Translations under genes and position numbers: made by a program | Part shown: in pieces, positions 17,168 through 26,137 of the stretch | How positions within the stretch are numbered: position 1 is the first letter of the stretch | Layout of the letters: the number at the start of each line of letters is the position of its first letter | The notes under the pieces: generated by a model | What the model saw: the letters and a program-made list of their open reading frames with translations, nothing else | Database searches by the model: none | What the model was told of the DNA's origin: nothing | Source of the DNA: Sabulibacter ruber | GTDB taxonomy: Bacteria; Bacteroidota; Bacteroidia; Cytophagales; Hymenobacteraceae | NCBI RefSeq assembly: GCF_017355955.1 | Contig: NZ_JAFFID010000004.1 | Coordinates: 124,001-188,000, forward strand | Direction of reading: 5' to 3' | DNA: 64,000 nt

Positions 17168-17995
17168 ATGACGCACCTGACACGCCCCTTTCTCCTGCTC
17201 TTGCTGGTTTTGGCGTGTCAACTGCGGACCTACGCGCAAAGTAAAATTCCGCTGGAGGTGTACGCCGGAAACCTCAAAGCCGTGCGGGTAACTATAGAAG
17301 GCAAGCCTTACCGCTTCCTGTTTGACACGGGCGGCGGCGAAACCATCATTTCCCCCCAGATTGCCCAAGCCTTGGGGAAAACTCCGTACGGCCAACTCTC
17401 GGCCTACCGCATGAGCGGCGAGAAAGTGGTTTTCCAGAAAAGCGATAGTGTAACCTTGTCTATAAGCGGACAGCGCTTGTTCCAGAGCCAGGTAGCCGTG
17501 TGGGACCTCATGAGCATCCTGCCCAAAGGCTTGCCGCAACTAGACGGCGTTATTTCCCTCAAAACCTTTGCCGGAAAGATTCTGGGCATCGATCTCAAGA
17601 TCAATCAACTCACGGTAGAAGACGAGAAGAGCTTTGCTCCCAGGCGTAAGAACCTGACCCTGCTGAACAGCCGGTTTGCCAATGGCTTGGCCGGAAATGA
17701 GCTGAGCCTTTTTCTGGAAGTGCAGGGCTCCAATAAAAAGCTATGGTTTCTCTTCGATTCCGGAAATCTGGACCATATTCTGCTTTCCCCCCCTACGGTG
17801 CAAGTGCTGGGCCTCATGGCTTCGTCGGCTCCGGGAACCGAGCTGGAGAACGTGCCGTTGACCCTGCACCGAAAAGCCTTGCCAGCACCCGCCACTGTGA
17901 AAGACATCCTGTACGACGGAGCGCTCAATTTCAGCTTCATTAAAGAAAACACCTATTACCTGGACCTGAAAAAGCTTCAGGTATGGCGAGATTAG
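17168..17995 (+). CDS. retropepsin-like aspartyl protease family protein, exported
   Basis: A signal peptide (PFLLLLLVLACQLRTYAQ) precedes two related halves, each with an Asp-Thr/Ser-Gly motif: FLFDTGGGETIISP at about residues 55-68 and WFLFDSGNLDHILLSP at about 195-210. This is the duplicated single-lobe arrangement of periplasmic retropepsin-like families. An ATG at 17168 directly follows an in-frame GTG at 17165, and I take the ATG. It is sandwiched between purN and purH with gaps of 12 and 33 bases. A purine-related role is not suggested by the sequence, so the coupling may be accidental. The peptide substrate is unknown. Confidence 0.75.
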   Translation: MTHLTRPFLLLLLVLACQLRTYAQSKIPLEVYAGNLKAVRVTIEGKPYRFLFDTGGGETIISPQIAQALGKTPYGQLSAYRMSGEKVVFQKSDSVTLSISGQRLFQSQVAVWDLMSILPKGLPQLDGVISLKTFAGKILGIDLKINQLTVEDEKSFAPRRKNLTLLNSRFANGLAGNELSLFLEVQGSNKKLWFLFDSGNLDHILLSPPTVQVLGLMASSAPGTELENVPLTLHRKALPAPATVKDILYDGALNFSFIKENTYYLDLKKLQVWRD

Positions 17996-18028
17996 CCATC
18001 CATAAGAACCTATTTATTCACTAGCTAT

Positions 18029-19558
18029 ATGAATTCCGTTAAAATCAAATCAGCCCTGATTTCTGTTTACTACAAAGATGGCCTGGAGCCCTTGGTGCGT
18101 GAACTGCAGAAACAAGGGGTTACCTTTTATTCTACCGGCGGTACGCAGACGTTCCTGGAAGGCCTGGGCGCCGAGGTAGTGGCCGTGGACAGCGTAACCG
18201 ATTATCCTTCCATTTTTGGAGGACGCGTGAAAACCCTGCACCCGAAGATTTTTGGGGGAATCCTGCACCGCCGTGATCACGAGCAAGACCAGCAGGAAGT
18301 AGAGCAGTTCCAGATTCCGGCGTTGGACCTGGTAATTGTGGACCTGTACCCGTTTGAGGAAACCGTGGCTTCCGGAGCTTCTGAGGAAGACGTGATTGAG
18401 AAAATCGATATCGGGGGTATTTCCCTCATCCGTGCCGCGGCCAAGAACTTCCAGGATGTGTTGATCGTGTCATCGCGCGAGCAGTACGGCGAAGTGGTGG
18501 AACTGCTGCAAGCCAAAGACGGCAGCACAGACATCGCCGACCGTAAGCGTTTTGCGGCCAAAGCCTTTGACGTGTCGTCACATTATGATACCCACATTTT
18601 TAATTACATGAGCCAAGGGCAGGAGCTGGCACCTGCTTTCAAGCAGAGCGAGCGCACCAGCCAGACCCTGCGTTACGGCGAGAACCCGCACCAGAAAGGC
18701 TACTTCTACGGTGATTTAGACGCCCTTTTTGACAAACTGAACGGAAAAGAGCTGTCTTACAACAACCTGGTAGACGTAGACGCCGCCGTGTTGCTCATGG
18801 CCGAGTTCTCTGATCAGCCCGCCGTGGCTATCCTGAAGCACACCAATGCCTGCGGCGTGGCCGTAGCCGATTCCCTGCAGCAAGCCTACGTGCATGCGCT
18901 GGCCTGCGACCCCATCTCAGCCTTCGGAGGCGTGATCATCGCCAACAAGACTGTGGACCTGGCTACAGCCGAAGAACTGAACAAACTGTTCTTTGAGGTG
19001 CTCATCGCGCCGGAGTTTGATGCCGATGCGCTGGAACTGCTTCGTTCCAAGAAAAACCGCATCCTGCTGCGCCAGAAACCGGTTCAACTGCCAACCAAAC
19101 TGTTCAAAACCCTGTTGAACGGTGTGATTGAGCAAGATAAAGACCTGGCCACCGAGACCGCCGCTGATTTCAAAACCGTCACCGACCGCGCTCCTTCTCA
19201 GGAAGAAGTGGAAGGCCTGGAGTTTGCCCTGAAAGTTTGCAAGCACACCAAGTCCAATACCATCGTGCTGGCTCGCGGAAACCAATTGCTGGGGAGCGGC
19301 GTGGGACAGACCTCGCGCGTAGACGCTTTGCGTCAGGCCATTGAGAAAGCCAGAGGTTTCGGGTTTGAGTTGGAGGGTGCCGTGATGGCCTCAGACGCGT
19401 TCTTCCCGTTCCCAGACTGCGTAGAGATTGCCGCCGAAGCCGGTATCACGGCCGTAGTGCAGCCCGGAGGTTCCATCAAAGACAAAGACTCCATTGATGC
19501 CTGCAACGCCCGCAACATGGCCATGGTCATGACCGGCGTGCGTCACTTTAAACACTAA
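18029..19558 (+). CDS. purH: bifunctional AICAR formyltransferase/IMP cyclohydrolase
   Basis: PurH catalyses the last two steps of IMP synthesis. The N-terminal MGS-like IMP cyclohydrolase domain shows ALISVYYKDGLEPLV, YSTGGTQTFLEG and VTDYPSIFGGRVKTLHPKI. The AICAR transformylase part has RYGENPHQKGYFY, AVAILKHTNACGVA and DPISAFGGVI. The C-terminus carries AVVQPGGSIKDKDSIDACN and ends at VMTGVRHFKH, a complete family end. The 509-residue length is normal. A classical hairpin terminator follows 23 bases after the stop. Confidence 0.98.
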   Translation: MNSVKIKSALISVYYKDGLEPLVRELQKQGVTFYSTGGTQTFLEGLGAEVVAVDSVTDYPSIFGGRVKTLHPKIFGGILHRRDHEQDQQEVEQFQIPALDLVIVDLYPFEETVASGASEEDVIEKIDIGGISLIRAAAKNFQDVLIVSSREQYGEVVELLQAKDGSTDIADRKRFAAKAFDVSSHYDTHIFNYMSQGQELAPAFKQSERTSQTLRYGENPHQKGYFYGDLDALFDKLNGKELSYNNLVDVDAAVLLMAEFSDQPAVAILKHTNACGVAVADSLQQAYVHALACDPISAFGGVIIANKTVDLATAEELNKLFFEVLIAPEFDADALELLRSKKNRILLRQKPVQLPTKLFKTLLNGVIEQDKDLATETAADFKTVTDRAPSQEEVEGLEFALKVCKHTKSNTIVLARGNQLLGSGVGQTSRVDALRQAIEKARGFGFELEGAVMASDAFFPFPDCVEIAAEAGITAVVQPGGSIKDKDSIDACNARNMAMVMTGVRHFKH

Positions 19559-19580
19559 TCTCACCTGTATTGATGTAGAT

Positions 19581-19619
19581 AAGCCCAGCTTCTCTCTGAG
19601 AGGCTGGGCTTTCTGTTTT
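19581..19619 (+). terminator. intrinsic terminator of purH
   Basis: The inverted repeat AAGCCCAGCTTCTC / GAGAGGCTGGGCTT is followed by a T-rich tail that merges into the adjacent family A palindrome. It ends the purN-protease-purH transcript. Confidence 0.8.
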
Positions 19620-19653
19620 AGGGCTGATTTCGGGAAAATAGGGCTAAAACCTG
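19613..19653. repeat. family A palindromic repeat
   Basis: The copy reads CTGTTTTAGGGCTGATTTC, then GGGAAAATAGGGCTAAAAC. It is fused to the T-tract of the purH terminator and so reinforces it. Confidence 0.7.
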
Positions 19654-19705
19654 CAACTTCGGATCTAAGAAAGGTTCATTCATGAACCTGCTCTAGATCA
19701 GAAAT

Positions 19706-19740
19706 ACGTGCGGACACGAGCTGGAAGCTCGCGCCAGCGG
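19706..19740. repeat. family C palindromic repeat
   Basis: The unit ACACGAGCTGGAAGCTCGCG extends into CCAGCGG. The same extended unit recurs near 28.6, 28.7, 38.0 and 55.2 kb with variable inner bases. Confidence 0.65.
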
Positions 19741-19846
19741 ATCAGCATACGTTTCTTTGAGGCTAGCGCCTCACTGAAGTTGCAAACTTCAGACCATGGT
19801 AGGTCCAAGTCACAGACTTGAACCATGGAAAGGAAAGGTAATGGTT

Positions 19847-19876
19847 GTAGGAGACAGGGCAGTGCCTTGTCTCTAC
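19847..19876. repeat. family E palindromic repeat
   Basis: The element is a palindrome centred on the half-site GTAGAGACAAGGCA and its complement. Two more copies flank the 3' end of metX near 51.8 kb. Confidence 0.65.
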
Positions 19877-20303
19877 AGGAAACTAACACTATCACTGATT
19901 CTGTTACTTTCCCCGATTCCAGTCTTTCGGGCGAGCGCCTTAGCAGGTTCCGGTGCCGCAGGCATTGCGACCGCCAGGGAGCAAAGGAAGCTGGTGCAGC
20001 GCGAGCGCGGAAGACGGGGCCCCGCGGCCGTGAGCGCATATCGCCGACTATGGAAAGAGTAGCCCATAAATCCATAGAAAAGCGGTCATTACGCCATCAA
20101 TACCAAATATTAATATTCAACAAGTTGAAAGACAGTTGTATGCCTGCCTGCCACAATGGGGTTTGATTGAAGGAAAACGATAAACCGTTCAACTCTTAGA
20201 AAAGAAAACAAAACATAATACCCCGTTTCTGGCGTATTTTCCGGGGAAAAAGCAAAAAACAGAAGTGTCTCTTTGTCAAGCGTAATTATTGGCGGGAAAT
20301 ACG

Positions 20304-20311
20304 TAATTTTG
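20304..20311 (+). promoter_or_regulatory. predicted -7 box of the mre operon
   Basis: TAATTTTG fits TAnnTTTG. No TTG lies at the ideal distance upstream; the nearest TTTG, at 20272, is 28 bases away. The predicted start near 20318 would leave a leader of about 70 bases before mreB. Confidence 0.4.
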
Positions 20312-20386
20312 CGCCATTGTAATACCTTGTAGAGAAAATAGTTTTCATATATAGTGTTCTGACAGAGAACGCGCCACAGACAAAGA

Positions 20387-21415
20387 ATGGGATTATTTAA
20401 TTTTTTCACTGCCGATATAGCGATTGATTTGGGTACCGCCAATACCCTCATCATCCATAACGATAAGATAGTGGTGGACGAGCCTTCCATCATCGCGCTG
20501 GACCGCAGAACCAACAAAGTGCTGGCGGTAGGGCGTGAGGCTCAGCAAATGCACGAGAAAACCCACGAGAACATCAAGACCATCCGGCCTTTGAAAGACG
20601 GGGTGATCGCGGACTTCACCGCGGCCGAGATGATGATCCGGGGCTTGATCAAAATGATCAACAAAGGCAAGAAAAGCCTGTTCCAACCCTCGTACCGCAT
20701 GGTAGTGTGTATCCCTTCCGGCATCACTGAGGTGGAGAAACGCGCCGTAAAAGACTCTTGCGAACACGCCGATGCCCGCGAGGTCTGGATGATTCAGGAG
20801 CCAATGGCCGCCGCTATAGGAATCGGGATTGACGTGGAGCAGCCTATTGGCACCATGGTGGTAGACATAGGGGGCGGTACCACTGAGATTGCCGTAATCG
20901 CTTTGTCTGGTATTGTGTGTGACCAATCCATTCGCGTGGCCGGTGACGTGTTCAACAAAGACATTCTGGACCACATGCGCCGTCAGCACAACCTGTTGAT
21001 TGGCGAGCGTTCCGCCGAGAGAATCAAGATTGAAGTGGGTGCGGTATTGACCGAGCTGGACAATCCGCCGGCTGACTTTGAGATCAGAGGCCGTGATTTG
21101 ATGACCGGTATCCCGAAGGTGATCAAAGTAACTTACCAGGAAATCGCCATTGCGCTGGATAAATCAGTTTCTAAGATTGAGGAAGCGGTACTGAAGGCCT
21201 TGGAGATTGCGCCACCAGAACTTTCTGCCGATATCTACGACAACGGAATCCACCTCATTGGCGGGGGAGCTCTGTTGCGCGGCCTTGACAAGCGTCTGGC
21301 AGCCAAAACCAAACTGCCTATCCACATTGCCGAGGATCCGTTGAGAGCGGTGGTGCGCGGTACCGGGGCAGCCGTGAAAAACATTGAGGGCTTCCGCAAC
21401 GTGCTGTTGAGCTAA
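20387..21415 (+). CDS. mreB: rod shape-determining actin homologue MreB
   Basis: MreB forms membrane-associated filaments that organise lateral wall synthesis. The 342-residue protein starts MGLFNFF, a likely membrane-binding helix. It has the actin-family phosphate loops DLGTANTLI (about residues 11-19) and DIGGGTTEIAVI (about 160-171), and the adenosine motif IHLIGGGALLRGLD near 289. It heads an operon with mreC 12 bases downstream. The length and motifs are complete. Confidence 0.98.
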   Translation: MGLFNFFTADIAIDLGTANTLIIHNDKIVVDEPSIIALDRRTNKVLAVGREAQQMHEKTHENIKTIRPLKDGVIADFTAAEMMIRGLIKMINKGKKSLFQPSYRMVVCIPSGITEVEKRAVKDSCEHADAREVWMIQEPMAAAIGIGIDVEQPIGTMVVDIGGGTTEIAVIALSGIVCDQSIRVAGDVFNKDILDHMRRQHNLLIGERSAERIKIEVGAVLTELDNPPADFEIRGRDLMTGIPKVIKVTYQEIAIALDKSVSKIEEAVLKALEIAPPELSADIYDNGIHLIGGGALLRGLDKRLAAKTKLPIHIAEDPLRAVVRGTGAAVKNIEGFRNVLLS

Positions 21416-21427
21416 GCACGCGCGCCC

Positions 21428-22309
21428 ATGCGGAAACTCTTTATTTTCATCTTCCGGATTCGGGCTTTTCTGCTGTTCCTGCTGTTGGAGGGGTTCTCAT
21501 TGTACCTTTTGTACCGCAGCAACGCGTACCACAATGCCGCGTTCTACCAGTCGTCTAACTACTACGTGGGGAAGGTGCTGGAAATCCAAAGCCAGGTAGC
21601 CGATTACTTCCGATTGACGGAGGTAAACCAAAGCCTGGCCCAGGAAAATGCCCAGTTGCGGGCCCAACTCACCCAGTTGCAGGAAAACAAGCTGAACGAT
21701 AGCCTGGGTACGGTGAAGGATTCTTTGTTTGTCCCCACAGATACCACAGGCATTGACTCTCTAGGTCCGGCGGTTTTTGTGTACCGGCCGGCCAGGGTTA
21801 CCAGCAATTCGGTACGCGGGCTTAACAACCACATGGCCCTGAACGTGGGCTCTGATGCGGGCATTCAGCCAGGCATGGGAGTCTTGACGGCCAATGGCGT
21901 GGTGGGTAGGGTAAAAGCGGTTTCCCGGCATTTTGCCACGGTTACTTCCTTGCTGCACTCCCAGACACTTATTTCTGTGAAGCTGAAGCGGAATCAAAGC
22001 TTGGGCTCCATCCGCTGGGATACCGAGAATCCAGAGACCGCCAGCCTGCATTACATTCCCCTGAGCGAGAAAGTGTTCAAAGGTGATTCTGTGGTTACCT
22101 CAGGGGCCGGGGGCATTTACCCGCCGGGCATTCTGGTGGGCAGAGTGACCAGCGTGCGAAAGGAATTGGATAAGAGCTTCTACACTATTACGGTGCGGCT
22201 GAGCGTAGACTTTGAAAAGCTGTCTTACGTGTACGTGGTAGAGAACAAGCGCAAGCCTGAATTAGATAGCCTGCGGATAAGATCAGGCATAACAGAAGAC
22301 AATGAATAG
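21428..22309 (+). CDS. mreC: rod shape-determining protein MreC
   Basis: MreC has one N-terminal membrane helix (about residues 8-27), then a coiled-coil segment (LTEVNQSLAQENAQLRAQLT, about 61-80). A periplasmic beta domain with GSDAGIQPGMGVLTANGVVG and VVTSGAGGIYPPGILVGRV completes it; these are family signatures. It links the MreB filament to the elongation enzymes and is essential for rod shape. It overlaps mreD by eight bases, which indicates translational coupling. Confidence 0.96.
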   Translation: MRKLFIFIFRIRAFLLFLLLEGFSLYLLYRSNAYHNAAFYQSSNYYVGKVLEIQSQVADYFRLTEVNQSLAQENAQLRAQLTQLQENKLNDSLGTVKDSLFVPTDTTGIDSLGPAVFVYRPARVTSNSVRGLNNHMALNVGSDAGIQPGMGVLTANGVVGRVKAVSRHFATVTSLLHSQTLISVKLKRNQSLGSIRWDTENPETASLHYIPLSEKVFKGDSVVTSGAGGIYPPGILVGRVTSVRKELDKSFYTITVRLSVDFEKLSYVYVVENKRKPELDSLRIRSGITEDNE

Positions 22310-22826
22310 TTTTAGGTTCATACACTTAGTGCAGTTTGTGTTGCTGATGAGCCTGCAGGTGCTCCTCATGCGCAATCTGGTGCTGTTTGAAACCGGCTTC
22401 TGTTTTGTCTACATTGGCTTCATCCTGTTTCTGCCCATTGACATAGACAAGATGCTGCTATTGCTGCTGGGTTTTATCTGCGGCTTTACCATAGACTTGT
22501 TTTATGATACCTCTGGGGTGCACTCCGCTGCCACGGTGCTCATGGCCTACCTGCGGCCGTCTATGCTGAAATTGCTCACGCCTCGTGATGGCTACGAGGT
22601 GTCTGATCATGCCAGTTTGAACTCTATGGGCTGGCGCTGGTTTCTCACCTACGGGCTCACCCTCATCTTTGTGCACCACTTCACGTTGTTTTTTCTTGAG
22701 CTCAACGGATTTAAATTAATTGGTTTTACGTTAGCCAAAATAGTGACCAGCACTCTGTTCACCGGAGCAGTGCTGGTTATTTTTCAAATGTTATTTTTTG
22801 AGCGAAGGGCAAGAGGTTTTAGATGA
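22302..22826 (+). CDS. mreD: rod shape-determining protein MreD
   Basis: This is a 174-residue integral membrane protein with about five hydrophobic helices (for example LVQFVLLMSLQVLLMRN and LLLLLGFICGFTIDLFYDTSGVHS). The FxxGFxxDLFYxxxxG pattern is typical of MreD. It starts inside the end of mreC, and its last codons overlap the ATG of the PBP2 gene, so the genes are tightly coupled. The assignment rests on both the membrane topology and the operon position. Confidence 0.93.
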   Translation: MNSFRFIHLVQFVLLMSLQVLLMRNLVLFETGFCFVYIGFILFLPIDIDKMLLLLLGFICGFTIDLFYDTSGVHSAATVLMAYLRPSMLKLLTPRDGYEVSDHASLNSMGWRWFLTYGLTLIFVHHFTLFFLELNGFKLIGFTLAKIVTSTLFTGAVLVIFQMLFFERRARGFR

Positions 22827-24658
22827 AATATTTAGAAGGCCGCAAATACGTTATCCAAGCGATCTTTTTAGCGATAGGGGCGGTTTATCTCATCAAACTT
22901 TTCTATATCCAGGTACTGGACGACAGCTACAAAACGGCCGCTGAGAGTAATGCTTTACGGCGGGTGGTTCAGTATCCTTTCAGAGGACTTATCTACGATC
23001 GGCACGGGAAACTTCTGGTAGAGAACACCCCTGTGTATGACCTCATGGTAGTGCCCAAAGAAGCCAAGGCCATTGATACCCTCAAGTTCTGCCAGCTGGT
23101 AGGCATTACCCTGCAGGAGTACCGCGAGAAAATCACCGCCGCCAAGAAGTACTCCTACGTAAAGCCATCACCGTTTCTGCAGCGTCTGAACAACATTGAA
23201 TTCGCGGCTATCCAGGACAACCTGGTAGATTTTCCGGGGTTCTACATCAACGCACGTACCGTACGGAGTTACCCACACAAAAGCCTCTCGCACGGGTTGG
23301 GCTACATTGGCGAGATCAGCCCGCGGCAGCTGGAAGATACGGCGTACCACGGCTATCGGCAGGGTGACTACCTGGGCATCAGTGGACTGGAGCGTGAGTA
23401 TGAGAAATACCTCATGGGCAAGCGCGGGGTAAAGTACACCATGGTGAACGTGCGGGGTATTGAGAAAGGCTCCTTTAAGAACGGCGCATATGACACCCTC
23501 TCAGAGGCTGGGCAAAACCTGATGTCCACCATTGACCTGAAGCTGCAGGAATACGCCGAGAAACTGATGGAAGGGAAAACCGGCAGTATTGTGGCCATTG
23601 AGCCTAAAACCGGCGAAATCCTGTCCCTGGTGTCGGCGCCTTACTATGATCCATCGCTGTTGACGGGGAAAGAATTGGGCAACAACTACATGAAGTTGCT
23701 CCGTGATCCTGTGAAACCGCTCTTCAACCGGCCGCTCATGGCTACCTACCCGCCGGGTTCTATCTTTAAGTTAGCCCAGGCCTTGATTGCCTTGCAGGAG
23801 GGAACGCTTACCCCGGAGACCGGCTATCCTTGTAACTGGTCTTTGGTGAGATGTTCGCACCGGCACCCGTATCCTGCCAATCTGGGCATCGCTATTGAGC
23901 AGTCTTGCAACCCATATTTTTACCAGGTCTTCCGCTCAGTGGTGAGCAGGGGCAGGTCTAGCAACGTCTACAAAGACACCAAACTGGGGCTGGATGCCTG
24001 GAATAAACACATCAAGAGCTTTGGGTTTGCTACCAAACTGGGCATTGATCTCCCCAATGAGAAAAGAGGCCTGATGCCTAACTCACAATTCTATGATAAA
24101 ATCTACGGAGCCACCGGCTGGAAATTCCCAACCATTTACTCCGTGAGTATCGGGCAGGGGGAGACGGGCGTTACTCCGCTGCAGATGGCCAACTTTGCGG
24201 CTATTTTGGCAAATAGAGGCTATTATTACACGCCGCACATTGTGCGCTCCGTGGGCGAGAACGGCAAACAGGTGCCGGAGTACTCTGTAAAGCAGTACAC
24301 CTCCGTTGACCCAAGGCATTTCCCGGCCGTGGTGGAGGGCATGCAGAAAGTGGTGGAAACCGGTACCGCCCGCTTTGCCAGGTTAAGCCATATTGGAGTG
24401 ATTTTGTGCGGGAAAACCGGAACGGTACAAAACCCACATGGTAAAGACCACTCGGTGTTCATTGCCTTCGCTCCAAAAGATGATCCTAAGATTGCGCTGG
24501 CGGTGTACGTAGAGAACGCCGGTAGCGGGGCAATTGCGGCGGCTCCCATGGCCAGTTTGCTGGTGGAGAAGTACCTGACGGATACCATTAAAACGGCGTA
24601 CCGCAAGCGTTGGGAACACGATATGATTACCGGTAGCTTCTACAAATGGGGTGACTAG
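22823..24658 (+). CDS. mrdA: penicillin-binding protein 2 (elongasome transpeptidase)
   Basis: This is a class B PBP with one N-terminal membrane helix (IFLAIGAVYLIKLFYIQVL) and a dimerisation/pedestal region containing RGLIYDRHGKLLVENTP. The transpeptidase domain has all three active-site motifs: SIFK (PPGSIFKLA, catalytic Ser), SCN in IEQSCNPYF, and KTGT in CGKTGTVQNPHG. It cross-links peptidoglycan with RodA. Its start overlaps the mreD stop by four bases. At 611 residues it has the normal length. Confidence 0.97.
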   Translation: MKYLEGRKYVIQAIFLAIGAVYLIKLFYIQVLDDSYKTAAESNALRRVVQYPFRGLIYDRHGKLLVENTPVYDLMVVPKEAKAIDTLKFCQLVGITLQEYREKITAAKKYSYVKPSPFLQRLNNIEFAAIQDNLVDFPGFYINARTVRSYPHKSLSHGLGYIGEISPRQLEDTAYHGYRQGDYLGISGLEREYEKYLMGKRGVKYTMVNVRGIEKGSFKNGAYDTLSEAGQNLMSTIDLKLQEYAEKLMEGKTGSIVAIEPKTGEILSLVSAPYYDPSLLTGKELGNNYMKLLRDPVKPLFNRPLMATYPPGSIFKLAQALIALQEGTLTPETGYPCNWSLVRCSHRHPYPANLGIAIEQSCNPYFYQVFRSVVSRGRSSNVYKDTKLGLDAWNKHIKSFGFATKLGIDLPNEKRGLMPNSQFYDKIYGATGWKFPTIYSVSIGQGETGVTPLQMANFAAILANRGYYYTPHIVRSVGENGKQVPEYSVKQYTSVDPRHFPAVVEGMQKVVETGTARFARLSHIGVILCGKTGTVQNPHGKDHSVFIAFAPKDDPKIALAVYVENAGSGAIAAAPMASLLVEKYLTDTIKTAYRKRWEHDMITGSFYKWGD

Positions 24659-24668
24659 AAATTAAAAG

Positions 24669-25943
24669 ATGCGCACTTCCTATAAAATTACGCAGAACAT
24701 AGACTGGGTGACCATTGGCCTGTATGCGCTCATGGTGACCTTAGGCTGGATGAACATTTACGCCGCTGTCTATAACCCTGAGAACATTACCAGTATTTTT
24801 GATTTCTCTCTCAACTCCGGAAAACAGCTGGCCTGGATCGGGACCTCGGTGGTGATCATCATCATGCTGTTTGCCATTGACTACAAGGCCTACGACTCGC
24901 TGGCGTACGGAATTTACTGGTTCGTGATTTTGATCCTGCTGGGCACGTTGGTGTTGGCTTCGCCGATCAAGGGTTCCCGGTCCTGGCTGGTGATCACGGA
25001 ATCTGTCAGGTTGCAGCCCGCCGAGTTTGCCAAGTTTGCCACGGCGCTGGCGGTCTCCCGGTTCATGAGCAGCATTAACCTGCGGCAACAGAACTGGAAG
25101 GACCAGGCCAAACTGGCCGGACTGGCCTTGTTGCCGCCCATCATCATCATTCTGCAGAACGAGACCGGTTCGGCGCTGGTGTTTGCCGCTTTTACGCTGG
25201 CGTTCTTCCGCGAGGGCATGTCGCCACTGATTCTGATTATTGGGGCAGTAGCAGTCTTTGTTTTCGTGCTCACCCTCTTGATTCCGCAGTGGTATCTGGC
25301 AGGCATTATCACTGTGCTGATGGGGCTTTACCTCTGGATGAATTACCACCGCATCAAACGGTATCTGTCTACCTATGTGGGAATTTGGGTAGCCGTCCTG
25401 ATTATGGTGTTCAGCGTGACCTACTTCATTGACAATGTGTTGCAGGAACACCAGCAGAACCGGATCAAAGTACTGGTAGACCCCGAGGTAGACCCCCTGG
25501 GCGTGGGCTGGAACGTGACGCAATCCAAGATCGCCATTGGGTCTGGAGGGTTCTTTGGGAAAGGCTTTCTGGAGGGAACGCAAACCAAGTTTGACTTTGT
25601 GCCGGAGCAAAGTACCGACTTTATTTTCTGTACCGTAGGCGAGGAGCACGGCTGGGTGGGCAGTCTCATCATCATAGCCCTGTTCATGGGCTTGCTCACG
25701 CGCATCATCTTCGTGGCCGAGCGGCAACGGTCTGTCTTTGGTAGAACCTACGGCTACTGCGTGGCCTCTATCATCTTCTTCCACTTTCTGGTGAACATAG
25801 GCATGACCATTGGGTTGGCGCCGGTGGTGGGTATTCCGCTGCCGTTCTTCAGCTACGGTGGTTCCTCGCTGTGGTCGTTCACCATATTGCTGTTCATTCT
25901 GCTGGCCATTGACGCGCACCGCAAACTAGATTTGGGAAGGTAA
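24669..25943 (+). CDS. mrdB: rod shape-determining SEDS glycosyltransferase RodA
   Basis: This 424-residue polytopic membrane protein has about ten helices. It carries the SEDS signatures GSRSWL, LQPAEFAKFATALAVS, IILQNETGSALVF, TDFIFCTVGEEHGWVG and GIPLPFFSYGGSS. RodA polymerises glycan strands with PBP2. It is the last gene of the mre operon, ten bases after mrdA. Confidence 0.97.
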   Translation: MRTSYKITQNIDWVTIGLYALMVTLGWMNIYAAVYNPENITSIFDFSLNSGKQLAWIGTSVVIIIMLFAIDYKAYDSLAYGIYWFVILILLGTLVLASPIKGSRSWLVITESVRLQPAEFAKFATALAVSRFMSSINLRQQNWKDQAKLAGLALLPPIIIILQNETGSALVFAAFTLAFFREGMSPLILIIGAVAVFVFVLTLLIPQWYLAGIITVLMGLYLWMNYHRIKRYLSTYVGIWVAVLIMVFSVTYFIDNVLQEHQQNRIKVLVDPEVDPLGVGWNVTQSKIAIGSGGFFGKGFLEGTQTKFDFVPEQSTDFIFCTVGEEHGWVGSLIIIALFMGLLTRIIFVAERQRSVFGRTYGYCVASIIFFHFLVNIGMTIGLAPVVGIPLPFFSYGGSSLWSFTILLFILLAIDAHRKLDLGR

Positions 25944-25960
25944 TCACCTGGGCTACTAGT

Positions 25961-26004
25961 TTCTGATTTTAGTCTGATTTGAGTCAAAATGGCCTGAAAC
26001 AGAA
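25961..26004. repeat. family A palindromic repeat
   Basis: The copy runs from TTCTGATTTTAGTCTG to GGCCTGAAACAGAA and lies 18 bases after the mrdB stop. Confidence 0.6.
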
Positions 26005-26061
26005 GAGCAGTTTTCCGCTCAATAGAAAATTATCCTTTCACACAGAACAGGGAAATACCTG

Positions 26062-26112
26062 AAAGCAGAAACGCCCGGCTCTCTCTAAAGAACCGGGCGT
26101 TTCTGCTTTCTT
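26062..26112. terminator. strong bidirectional terminator hairpin
   Basis: A long stem (AAAGCAGAAACGCCCGG and CCGGGCGTTTCTGCTTT around a short loop) with T and A tracts on either side separates the convergent mre operon and the hypothetical gene on the minus strand. Confidence 0.85.
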
Positions 26113-26137
26113 TTCTTGAAAGAAGGCTGAAAACAGC

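Larger units (their letters stand above)
19654..20303. other. repeat-rich gap upstream of mreB
   Basis: No convincing gene lies here. The gap is a mosaic of small palindromes: a family C element (19706-19740), two short hairpins (GAAGTTGCAAACTTC near 19778 and AAGTCACAGACTT near 19807), and a family E element (19847-19876). A GC-rich stretch and then an AT-rich promoter-proximal stretch follow. The open frames that cross it on both strands are built from these repeats and have no domain signature. Confidence 0.7.

Noticed and set aside
19825..20166. Plus-strand frame of 113 codons between purH and mreB
   Set aside because: It runs through palindromic repeats and GC-rich spacer, overlaps frames on the other strand and has no domain signature.
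24741..25919. 392-codon minus-strand frame opposite mrdB
   Set aside because: It is His/Gln/Arg-rich antisense of a membrane-protein gene. RodA on the plus strand is unambiguous.
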